DNA of 49,476 nucleotides, taken from positions 1 through 49,476 of the forward strand of contig JAKPZU010000079.1 in assembly GCA_029559915.1 (NCBI GenBank), given 5' to 3'. The first letter of the stretch is position 1. Every line of letters starts with the position of its first letter. A model generated the notes under the pieces. The model ran no database searches. It worked only from the letters and a program-made list of their open reading frames with translations, and was not told where the DNA came from. The DNA is from Bacillota bacterium. GTDB lineage: Bacteria > Bacillota_I > Bacilli_A > Izemoplasmatales > Hujiaoplasmataceae. Shown here piece by piece: positions 43,254 to 49,476 of this stretch. A program made the position numbers and the translations under genes.

Positions 43254-43628
43254 ATGAACATTTATTTCTGTGAAAAATGCAAGAGAATTTGCTATACCTA
43301 TCCAGTCAACTCAACTTTGGTTTGTTGTGACGAGGAAATGGTTTTGTTACAACCGAAGAAAACGGAAGAAGGAAATGAGAAGCACTTACCGGTAGTTAAG
43401 AAAATCAATGATTTTCAGATTTCGGTTAAAGTTGGTTCCGTGCCACATCCAATGTTGGAAAAACATTTCATTCAATGGATTTTTATTGAAAACGGTGATA
43501 AATACTATATCAAGACCTTTAAGCCTGAAGAAGAACCTTATGCAGAATTCTTCGTAGACTTTACAAAAGCAATTAAAGTTTATGAATATTGCAATCTTCA
43601 TGGTCTTTGGATGAGCGAATTTAAATAA
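43254..43628 (+). CDS. superoxide reductase, desulfoferrodoxin type
   Basis: The 124-aa protein has an N-terminal desulforedoxin-like iron site (CEKC near the start and CC at about 29-30) and the superoxide reductase iron centre: EKHLPV (Glu, His), HPMLEKHFIQW (two His) and YCNLHGLW (Cys and His). This is the 2Fe class, which reduces superoxide to peroxide without making oxygen and is typical of anaerobes. GGAGG precedes the ATG. It stands alone between two terminators, so it is probably expressed on its own. Confidence 0.93.
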   Translation: MNIYFCEKCKRICYTYPVNSTLVCCDEEMVLLQPKKTEEGNEKHLPVVKKINDFQISVKVGSVPHPMLEKHFIQWIFIENGDKYYIKTFKPEEEPYAEFFVDFTKAIKVYEYCNLHGLWMSEFK

Positions 43629-43648
43629 AAAAAAGAGTATTGAATAAG

Positions 43649-43685
43649 GAAAAGCCATTTTGTTTCTTTTGGGCTTTTTCTTTTG
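43649..43685 (+). terminator. terminator after superoxide reductase
   Basis: AAAAGCC (43650-43656) pairs with GGCTTTT (43672-43678) around a loop, then a T-rich tail. The downstream uppP start is only ~20 bases further. Confidence 0.75.
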
Positions 43686-43706
43686 TCATAAACGGGGGTG
43701 TGTATT

Positions 43707-44549
43707 TTGGGGTTTAGCATTTTGGAGTTTTTGAAATTTATCTTTTTGGGTTTAGTTCAGGGAATTACTGAAGTTCTTCCAGTATCATCAAGCGGACATG
43801 TCCAACTTTTGAAATCCTTGATTGGTCTGGAAATGGAAGAAAATGTAGTGTTTTTGATTTTGTTGAATACGGGTTCATTGGCTACTTTCATCATAATTTA
43901 CTTTAAAAGATTATGGATTTTGGTCAAAGCATTTGTTATCTATATTTTTAAGCCTAGCAAACGCCAAGAAAACCAGGAAAATGCAATTCATTTGACAAAA
44001 ATACTTGTGGCATCGATTCCGGCCGGTGTCGCAGGACTTTTTTTCAAACCGATTATTGAAAATAATTTAGCAGAATATGCTATCCTAATCTCGGGGTTGG
44101 GTTTATTGTTTACAGCTACAGTAATATACGCGATCAGTACTTTGAATTTTCGACAAGGAGTGACTAAAATAACTTGGGTGGATTCAATATTGATTGGTCT
44201 GGCTCAAGCTGTTGCAATAGTTCCGGGCATATCGAGATCAGGAATGACGACTTCGATGGCGTTAAAAAGAGATAATGGCGTCAATACAGCCCTCGATTTT
44301 TCTTTCTTGATGTATATTTTTATTTCCTTAGCCGCAACAGGTCTTTTGATTAGAGACTTATTCGTGACTGAAGTGGTTATTTCATCTGTTCAATATGTTT
44401 ATTTCACTTTCAGTTTCTTGGCCGCAATGGTAGCGACTTTTATTGCTTATAAGATGATCTTCAACATTTTTAAAAGTGGAAAATTACGGTATTTCAGTTA
44501 CTATTGCTTTGCAGTTGGAATACTCGCCGTAATTTTATATGTAATCTAA
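43707..44549 (+). CDS. uppP: undecaprenyl-diphosphatase (UppP/BacA)
   Basis: I choose the TTG at 43707 (280 aa), 6 bases after GGGGGTG; a GTG at 43698 overlaps that RBS. Both active-site motifs are intact: GLVQGITEVLPVSSSGH (the E/Q-xxx-E pair and the Ser/His) and VPGISRSGMTTS. About eight membrane helices. The enzyme dephosphorylates undecaprenyl diphosphate to recycle the lipid carrier for wall or surface polysaccharides. The second copy follows 24 bases later. Confidence 0.94.
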   Translation: MGFSILEFLKFIFLGLVQGITEVLPVSSSGHVQLLKSLIGLEMEENVVFLILLNTGSLATFIIIYFKRLWILVKAFVIYIFKPSKRQENQENAIHLTKILVASIPAGVAGLFFKPIIENNLAEYAILISGLGLLFTATVIYAISTLNFRQGVTKITWVDSILIGLAQAVAIVPGISRSGMTTSMALKRDNGVNTALDFSFLMYIFISLAATGLLIRDLFVTEVVISSVQYVYFTFSFLAAMVATFIAYKMIFNIFKSGKLRYFSYYCFAVGILAVILYVI

Positions 44550-44573
44550 GGAAGATTAGAAGGAGATATGTAA

Positions 44574-45434
44574 ATGCAAGCAGTTATTGAAGTACTTAAA
44601 TATATTCTTCTTGGTTTTGTCGAAGGCATAGCTTCCATTTTGCCTATTTCTTCCAATGGGCATATTCTTTTTTTGAAAGAGATTCTAAATATTGAAGCAG
44701 ACAGTAGCGTTTTACTGCTATTGATTCTCAATTTAGGTTCAATGGTAGGAGTAATATTTTACTTTAAAAAAGAAATGAAAATTTTTGCAAATAGTTTTTT
44801 CTGTTATTTTTTCCAAAAGAAGTGCGATAAAGTGGTAATTGAAGGCCGTCATAATGTTCGCAATGTAGTCATCGCAATCTTTCCAATATTGATTGTGGGT
44901 TCGGTTATGACGTATTTCATTGAAGACATCTTCGCGCAGAACATTATGGTTATAATTGGAGTCGGTTCATTGATGACGGCTACGGTTTTATACGTAGTCA
45001 GAAATTTAACGAATTCTGGGGTCAAGAAAGTCATTTCCGCACAAGATTCATGGTTTATCGGTCTTATGCAAGTGTTTGCGTTGTTTCCGGGATTTAGTCG
45101 TCTGGCCATTACTACTGCAGCCGGAGTAAAAAGAAAACTGTCCATGGATACTACACTAAAATTTGTTTTCTTGATGTATATACCGGTTTCTCTTGCCACT
45201 TTTTTTGGTACATTGTTATCATACCAATTTGACTTCAATTATATATTGGCCGATTTTGATCCCAGCAACACACTTTCTTACATCAATTTCTTTTTGGGAT
45301 TTGTGGTAAGTGCCATCAGTACCTTTTTTGCCTTAAAATTGATCTTCGTCATATTTAGAAAAGGCAATATGGCAATTTTTTACATTTACAACCTCATTTT
45401 TGGTCTTACAGCCATTTTTATTGGTATAAGTTAA
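44574..45434 (+). CDS. UppP paralogue with altered active site
   Basis: The 286-aa protein aligns with the upstream UppP over its full length and topology, but its motifs differ. The first is EGIASILPISSNGH, keeping the first Glu, the Ser and the His but with Ser where the second catalytic Glu should be. The second is PGFSRLAITTA, with Leu where Ser is normal. In E. coli BacA the second Glu (Glu21) is needed for activity. It may use another polyprenyl or lipid phosphate, or act in transport. AAGGAGATATG RBS; cotranscribed with uppP. Confidence 0.85.
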   Translation: MQAVIEVLKYILLGFVEGIASILPISSNGHILFLKEILNIEADSSVLLLLILNLGSMVGVIFYFKKEMKIFANSFFCYFFQKKCDKVVIEGRHNVRNVVIAIFPILIVGSVMTYFIEDIFAQNIMVIIGVGSLMTATVLYVVRNLTNSGVKKVISAQDSWFIGLMQVFALFPGFSRLAITTAAGVKRKLSMDTTLKFVFLMYIPVSLATFFGTLLSYQFDFNYILADFDPSNTLSYINFFLGFVVSAISTFFALKLIFVIFRKGNMAIFYIYNLIFGLTAIFIGIS

Positions 45435-45448
45435 CGAAACTAAGTTAG

Positions 45449-45477
45449 TTGTTTTATTTTTTGATTTATAATATAAT
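45449..45477 (+). promoter_or_regulatory. promoter of the Wzz/BY-kinase pair
   Basis: TTGTTT (45449-45454), 17-bp spacer, TATAAT (45472-45477), followed by AAGGAG and the ATG at 45508. Confidence 0.6.
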
Positions 45478-45507
45478 ATTAGGGATGTCTATAACAAGGA
45501 GAATCAT

Positions 45508-46251
45508 ATGAACGAATTCAATGTTACTAATGCTTTGGAAGAATCAGAAGGAATAAGCCTTCAAGAACTTTTCAAGATCATTTGGAACAATATAGCCTTA
45601 ATTTTGATTGTGACCATGTGGGTGGTAGTTTTGGGAGTGGTTTATACTTTCTCCATCGTAAAACCAAAATACACTGCCAACACCAGTTTAATTGTGCAAG
45701 TTAACATAGAAGAAGCTGGTACAAACGAACAATCAGCCATCGTCATCGCCAATAACTTGATTGGTACTTTCAAAGAATTTATAATTTCAAATACTGTAGT
45801 ACAAAGCGTCAAAGATGAAATTCCTGAATTGGCAAATGTTTCTATAGCTTCAATCAAAAAATCAATATCGATTACTACGACGGCCCAAGTTCTGATATTT
45901 CATATTTCAGTTGTCAATGAATCGCCTGAGTTGGCACAACGAATTGCCAATACCCTAGTAGAAAATGCAATTGAAATCGCCAATGACGAAACGGATCCAT
46001 ACGTATTCTTGCAAAACAAGCTAAAAATCCATGATGAAGCTTTATTGCCAACGGCACCAAGTTCACCTAATAAGACTTTGAATATCATAATTAGTGTTAT
46101 ACTGGGGGGAATTTTAGCTTTAGGCATAGTCTTCATGAAGGAATTCTTCACTAACAAATATAAAAATGTTGATGAACTCGAACGTCATTTGAATTTAAGA
46201 GTCATGGCAGCTGTTCCTGGAACAATCAAAGAAAGAAAGTTGGTGGACTAA
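45508..46251 (+). CDS. Wzz/CapA-type chain-length modulator
   Basis: The 247-aa protein has two membrane helices (about residues 29-50 and 190-208) flanking a ~135-residue outer domain, with the Pro-rich APSSPNKTLNI before the second helix and a short cytoplasmic tail (NVDELERHLNLRVMAAVPG). This is the Gram-positive polysaccharide co-polymerase type that activates a BY-kinase in trans. The kinase gene starts directly after its stop with no gap. The glycosyltransferases or flippase it would serve are not in this window. Confidence 0.9.
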   Translation: MNEFNVTNALEESEGISLQELFKIIWNNIALILIVTMWVVVLGVVYTFSIVKPKYTANTSLIVQVNIEEAGTNEQSAIVIANNLIGTFKEFIISNTVVQSVKDEIPELANVSIASIKKSISITTTAQVLIFHISVVNESPELAQRIANTLVENAIEIANDETDPYVFLQNKLKIHDEALLPTAPSSPNKTLNIIISVILGGILALGIVFMKEFFTNKYKNVDELERHLNLRVMAAVPGTIKERKLVD

Positions 46252-46932
46252 ATGGAAGTTTTTGAATATAAAAACGTCGTTATAGAGACACCAAATTCAC
46301 CACAAGCGGAAGCTTATAGAAAACTTGAACTAAATATCAGAATGGCTAGTATCGATAAACCTTACCAAGTAATTCAAATTTCATCAGCTAGTCCAGAGGA
46401 TGGAAAAACCACAACAGCCATCAACTTGGCGTCGGTTTACGCTGAAAGAGGAAAAAAAGTAATTATTCTCGACTTTGACTTAAGAAGACCGAAAATCCAC
46501 CGCGCTTTTCATAAAATCAACGATCTGGGCCTTTATGATTATATTGTCAACGACAAACCGATTGAAGATTTAATCATCAAGGATGAATCTAAGATCGATT
46601 TGCTTCTGACAGGGAATATGATTGATTCCCCTCATGTTATTCTCCAGTCGAAGAAAGTAGCTGAATTAATTAAATATGTAAGAGACAACTATGATTACGT
46701 GATTGTCGACTCTCCACCAGTTTTAACTGTAACCGACGCATTGCTGATAAGCAATCTCGTTGACGGAGTCGTCTATGTCGTTTCTTCCAAAAAAACCAAA
46801 AAGACTCAAGCTAAACTTGGTTTAAAACAATTTAAAGAAAACAATGCCAATATGATCGGTGCAGTGCTATCAGATATAGATATGAAGAAAAATGCCGATT
46901 ATTACGATTATTATTACTATCGTAAGGAATAA
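46252..46932 (+). CDS. CpsD/CapB-type bacterial tyrosine kinase
   Basis: The 226-aa protein has the BY-kinase Walker A (SASPEDGKTTTAINLA), Walker A' (VIILDFDLRRPKIH), and Walker B (YVIVDSPPVLTVTDALL). The C-terminus is a Tyr cluster (YYDYYYYRKE) for autophosphorylation. These kinases sense the Wzz-like partner and control length of capsule or exopolysaccharide. The gene follows the partner's stop codon immediately. Its own RBS would be GAAAGAAAG/GGTGG in the upstream gene. Confidence 0.94.
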   Translation: MEVFEYKNVVIETPNSPQAEAYRKLELNIRMASIDKPYQVIQISSASPEDGKTTTAINLASVYAERGKKVIILDFDLRRPKIHRAFHKINDLGLYDYIVNDKPIEDLIIKDESKIDLLLTGNMIDSPHVILQSKKVAELIKYVRDNYDYVIVDSPPVLTVTDALLISNLVDGVVYVVSSKKTKKTQAKLGLKQFKENNANMIGAVLSDIDMKKNADYYDYYYYRKE

Positions 46933-46955
46933 TTTTATATTACTATGCAATAATG

Positions 46956-46978
46956 GGTGTTACTTAAATGGTAACACC
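46956..46978 (+). terminator. terminator after BY-kinase
   Basis: GGTGTTAC and GTAACACC pair perfectly around a 7-base loop. The 3' side is T-rich only in part, so strength is moderate. Confidence 0.65.
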
Positions 46979-47011
46979 TATCTTTATCACAAAAAAGACA
47001 TATTTGTGGGG

Positions 47012-47068
47012 TATAATAAAAATAATTCAATATACCTCTCCCCCTTAAAAAAATTGGTATATTGAATT
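47012..47068 (+). promoter_or_regulatory. -10 box and long leader hairpin of the two-component operon
   Basis: TATAAT is at 47012-47017. Right after it AATTCAATATACC (47024-47036) is the exact complement of GGTATATTGAATT (47056-47068); the 19-base loop contains TCTCCCCC followed by T and A runs. The hairpin would lie at the 5' end of the response-regulator mRNA. The 3' arm runs into TTTTCTTTT, so it could act as an attenuator; the C-rich loop could also pair with a purine-rich RBS. Confidence 0.6.
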
Positions 47069-47096
47069 TTCTTTTAAATTAGGATGTGATGGATAT

Positions 47097-47786
47097 ATGA
47101 AGAATACTTATGTTTTAATTGTCGACGATGAATTTAGGATTAGAAAATTGTTGGCGGAATTCTTGACTAGAGAAGGATATAAGGTTTTGGAAGCAGGGGA
47201 TGGCGAAGAAGCTTTGGATATTCTTTTTGAGTCCGGAAAAAAAGTCGATATGGTTATCTTGGATGTCATGATGCCGAAGTATGACGGTTGGTTCGTCTTA
47301 GAAAGAATTAGAGAGTATATGACAATTCCCGTTGTCATGCTGACTGCTAGAAGTGATGAATATGATCAACTGAAAGGCTTTAAATTAGGGGCCGACGATT
47401 ATGTGACTAAACCTTTTTCGCCCAGTGTATTGGTAGCTAGGGTCAATAAAATCTTCAGTAAAACCAATAAAGACGCATCAGAAATAAATTTTGGTGTTAT
47501 TCGAATTAACATGGCTGCCAGAAAAGTTTATGTCAAGGAAACTGAAGTTAATTTGACGCCTAAGGAATTTGAACTATTGCGATATTTTATCGATAATAAA
47601 GGGCTAGCCTTGTCTCGTGATAAAATTCTTAATGCCGTATGGAATTATGATTATTTTGGCGATTTACGAACAGTTGACACTCATGTCAAACAGTTGCGTG
47701 CCAAATTGGGAAAATATTCATATTATTTATCGACAGTAAGAAGTGTGGGATATCGACTAGATATCGAAAATGAAATCGACAATTAG
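47097..47786 (+). CDS. OmpR/PhoB-type response regulator
   Basis: The 229-aa protein has a receiver domain with acidic VDDE, phospho-acceptor Asp56 (VILDVMMPKYDGW), Thr and Lys105 (DDYVTKPF), and a C-terminal winged helix (LTPKEFELLRYFIDNKGLALSR...RTVDTHVKQLRAKLG). It controls transcription after phosphorylation by the kinase whose gene overlaps its 3' end by 17 bases. Targets are unknown; the position next to capsule and carrier genes suggests envelope stress. Confidence 0.95.
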   Translation: MKNTYVLIVDDEFRIRKLLAEFLTREGYKVLEAGDGEEALDILFESGKKVDMVILDVMMPKYDGWFVLERIREYMTIPVVMLTARSDEYDQLKGFKLGADDYVTKPFSPSVLVARVNKIFSKTNKDASEINFGVIRINMAARKVYVKETEVNLTPKEFELLRYFIDNKGLALSRDKILNAVWNYDYFGDLRTVDTHVKQLRAKLGKYSYYLSTVRSVGYRLDIENEIDN

Positions 47787-49326
47787 ATCTAAATTATTCC
47801 TACTGACTTATGGAATAATTTTAGGATTTATCGTCGCTTTGATTATCTTGAACAATACATTTTTACGCAGCTATTATATAAATAACCGCGAAAACTCGCT
47901 GGTTGAAGCTTTCGGAGAAATCAAAAACGTAAGTATCGATGATTCTGACCTGCATGGGAAAATATTGGAAATTGAAAGTCGCTATAACTTGAGCGTACAG
48001 ATATTGTTGCAAAAACAAGAAATCCCGACTGACATTCAAATTGATGAATTTATCGATTATCCTGACCTTTATCAAAGGTTGTATGGAAATGAGTTTACGA
48101 TATCAAAGGAAATACTTTCCAAGATTATCATCGACTATAATTTGAGTGAATCTAGAAACATGGAACTCAATTTTGGTAGAGCGGTAAAAATCGATGATTA
48201 TGACGCTTACTTCATGGATTTGAATTCCGAAGTCATCAACTTCCATGAAAACTTCCAGATGTTGGGTTTATTCGTTGCAACGGAAAACGATAGTGGACCA
48301 TATCTGTTTTATATTGCCAGCATCACCTTCAGTTCAATTCAGGACAGCATCAGAATCTTTAACTCCTTTACCATTTTGATAGGGTTTATTTTTATGATTA
48401 TTGCTGGGATGATGATGTATTTCTTGAGTTATCGCTTCACCAATCCGATTTTGGAAATTAACCGTGTCGCTGATGAAATCTCCAAGTTGGATTTTTCTCA
48501 TAAGGTCACTATAACCAGTGATGACGAAATCGGTGATTTGGGTTATAGTATCAACAAGATGAGCTCTCAACTGGAAATAGCGATAAAAGAGTTGCAACTC
48601 TCCAATGATAAGTTGGCCAAGGAAATCCTTTATAAAAACAAGATTGATCAAATGCGTAAAGAATTTGTGGCTAATGCTTCTCATGAACTCAAAACGCCTT
48701 TATCACTGATTATGGGTTATGGTGAAGCGTTGAAGCTCAGCGGCTTGGATGAAGAAACAAAAAAAGAGTATTTAGATATCATCATAGATGAAGCCAATAA
48801 AATGAATAATTTGGTCCATGAATTACTCAATATGTCGCAGATTGAAAGCGGCAAGAAGGAGTTTAAGTACCAAGAATTTCCGGTAAGAAATCTTCTCGAA
48901 GAAACTTCCAAATTGTTTGCCTTGGTATTCAAAGACAAGGGCATACAACTAAAATTGGAAATTGAGGACGCGATAATCAATTCTGATTATGATCAGTTGC
49001 AATCAGTTTTAAGTAATTTTATCAGCAACGCGGTAAATCATATTGATTTTGAAAAAGTTATAACCGTTAAATCAACTGTGATTGATGAAAAATCCCTACT
49101 GATTTCCGTCCATAACACCGGTAAAGAAATTCCGGAAATGGAGATGAAAAATATTTGGGAAAGTTTTTATAAGGTTGACAAAGCTCATACCAGGGCCTAT
49201 GGCGGACAAGGATTGGGTCTTGCGATTGTTAAAACCATTCTTGAAACCATGGGTTATGACTACGGAGTCAGAAATCTGAACAATGGCGTTGAATTTTTTG
49301 TGAAAATAGAAAAGTTAGATTTTTAA
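47770..49326 (+). CDS. HAMP sensor histidine kinase
   Basis: The 518-aa protein has two membrane helices (about 8-28 and 195-220), an outer domain of ~165 residues with no family that I recognise, a HAMP domain (RFTNPILEINRVADEISKLD), the HisKA motif ASHELKTPLS with His305, an ATPase domain with N-box SNFISNAVNH, G1 VHNTGKEIP (Asn in place of the usual Asp) and GQGLGLAI. It phosphorylates the response regulator encoded upstream, overlapping it by 17 bases. The outer domain suggests direct sensing. Confidence 0.94.
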   Translation: MKSTIRSKLFLLTYGIILGFIVALIILNNTFLRSYYINNRENSLVEAFGEIKNVSIDDSDLHGKILEIESRYNLSVQILLQKQEIPTDIQIDEFIDYPDLYQRLYGNEFTISKEILSKIIIDYNLSESRNMELNFGRAVKIDDYDAYFMDLNSEVINFHENFQMLGLFVATENDSGPYLFYIASITFSSIQDSIRIFNSFTILIGFIFMIIAGMMMYFLSYRFTNPILEINRVADEISKLDFSHKVTITSDDEIGDLGYSINKMSSQLEIAIKELQLSNDKLAKEILYKNKIDQMRKEFVANASHELKTPLSLIMGYGEALKLSGLDEETKKEYLDIIIDEANKMNNLVHELLNMSQIESGKKEFKYQEFPVRNLLEETSKLFALVFKDKGIQLKLEIEDAIINSDYDQLQSVLSNFISNAVNHIDFEKVITVKSTVIDEKSLLISVHNTGKEIPEMEMKNIWESFYKVDKAHTRAYGGQGLGLAIVKTILETMGYDYGVRNLNNGVEFFVKIEKLDF

Positions 49327-49350
49327 AAGCCAACTAGTTTGGCTTTTTTT
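49325..49350 (+). terminator. terminator after the histidine kinase
   Basis: AAAAGCCAA pairs with TTGGCTTTT around a 5-base loop, followed by seven or more T. Confidence 0.9.
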
Positions 49351-49386
49351 ATTGTTTTTTTTGCATGATGATGTAGTCGTGCATCA

Positions 49387-49415
49387 TTGACAATAATCGA
49401 TTTATGAGATATGAT
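49387..49415 (+). promoter_or_regulatory. sigma-A promoter for the gene at right edge
   Basis: TTGACA (49387-49392), 17-bp spacer, TATGAT (49410-49415). AAAGAGGG then precedes the ATG at 49446. This is the only exact TTGACA with ideal spacing that I saw. Confidence 0.8.
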
Positions 49416-49445
49416 AATAAACACACGTAAACAAAGAGGGTCAAT

Positions 49446-49476
49446 ATGAATTCTAAATTAAAAAAGAAGAAAAGAA
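49446..49476 (+). CDS. start of a gene, truncated at right edge
   Basis: An ATG 5 bases after AAAGAGGG, followed by ten codons rich in Lys (MNSKLKKKKR), run off the window. The promoter and RBS support a real start. A basic N-terminus could precede a membrane helix, but nothing more can be said. Confidence 0.6.
   Translation, partial: MNSKLKKKKR

Noticed and set aside
49100-49130. Loss of kinase activity because the G1 box reads HNTG rather than DxG
   Set aside because: Some active histidine kinases have Asn-Thr-Gly at this place, and the His, N-box and G2 motifs are intact, so I do not call it inactive.

Overview
The window reads as a chromosomal segment of a low-GC, Gram-positive-derived bacterium with no outer membrane. 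Several lipoproteins carry a lipobox, ribosome binding sites are of the AGGAGG type, and promoters look like sigma-A sites. UGG encodes Trp and UGA is used as a stop (for example tyrA and aroC), so the code is standard and not that of Mycoplasma. SpoVG, a T-box, YolD/UvrX, RecR-YbaB-DnaX, UppP and lipoproteins with Thr/Pro-rich tethers together suggest the Acholeplasma/Izemoplasma side of the Mollicutes or a close Bacilli relative. This placement is inference; no 16S rRNA or other decisive marker is present.

Left region (1-13079, all leftward): one long run of genes for secreted and membrane proteins. In transcription order these are a PASTA-lamin-tail-thermonuclease lipoprotein, a two-TM protein with a large outer domain, an MsmX/MalK-type ABC ATPase, two MalF/MalG-type permeases (the second with a long N-terminal extension), a small lipoprotein, a solute-binding lipoprotein, and a very large modular lipoprotein (OB-fold-like and degenerate Ig-like modules) that runs off the left edge. 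I read this as a possible system for cutting extracellular DNA or another polymer and importing the products.

Housekeeping region (13199-32197): recR-ybaB-dnaX, mnmE (followed by a parS-like palindrome), a TtcA-like tRNA thiolase, a small operon with NfeD, RDD and SPFH/flotillin-like proteins, an alkD-asnS operon under an asparagine-type T-box, prs, spoVG, ispE, a DUF2238 membrane protein, a YolD plus Y-family polymerase pair, pspC, purB, folD and a flavin reductase-like gene.

Shikimate region (32358-39244, rightward): tyrA-aroA-aroB-aroC-aroEK (fused)-aroQ-aroF. This is the whole route from PEP and erythrose-4-phosphate to chorismate plus the tyrosine branch dehydrogenase, with almost no space between genes.

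Right region (39245-49476): an IS110-family element with a long 5' non-coding end that probably holds a bridge RNA; a 723-aa lipoprotein; a desulfoferrodoxin-type superoxide reductase; two tandem UppP-like genes, the second with altered active-site motifs; a Wzz-like/BY-kinase pair; an OmpR-type two-component system with a long hairpin in its leader; and the first codons of a further gene at the right edge. I saw no tRNA or rRNA gene and no CRISPR array.
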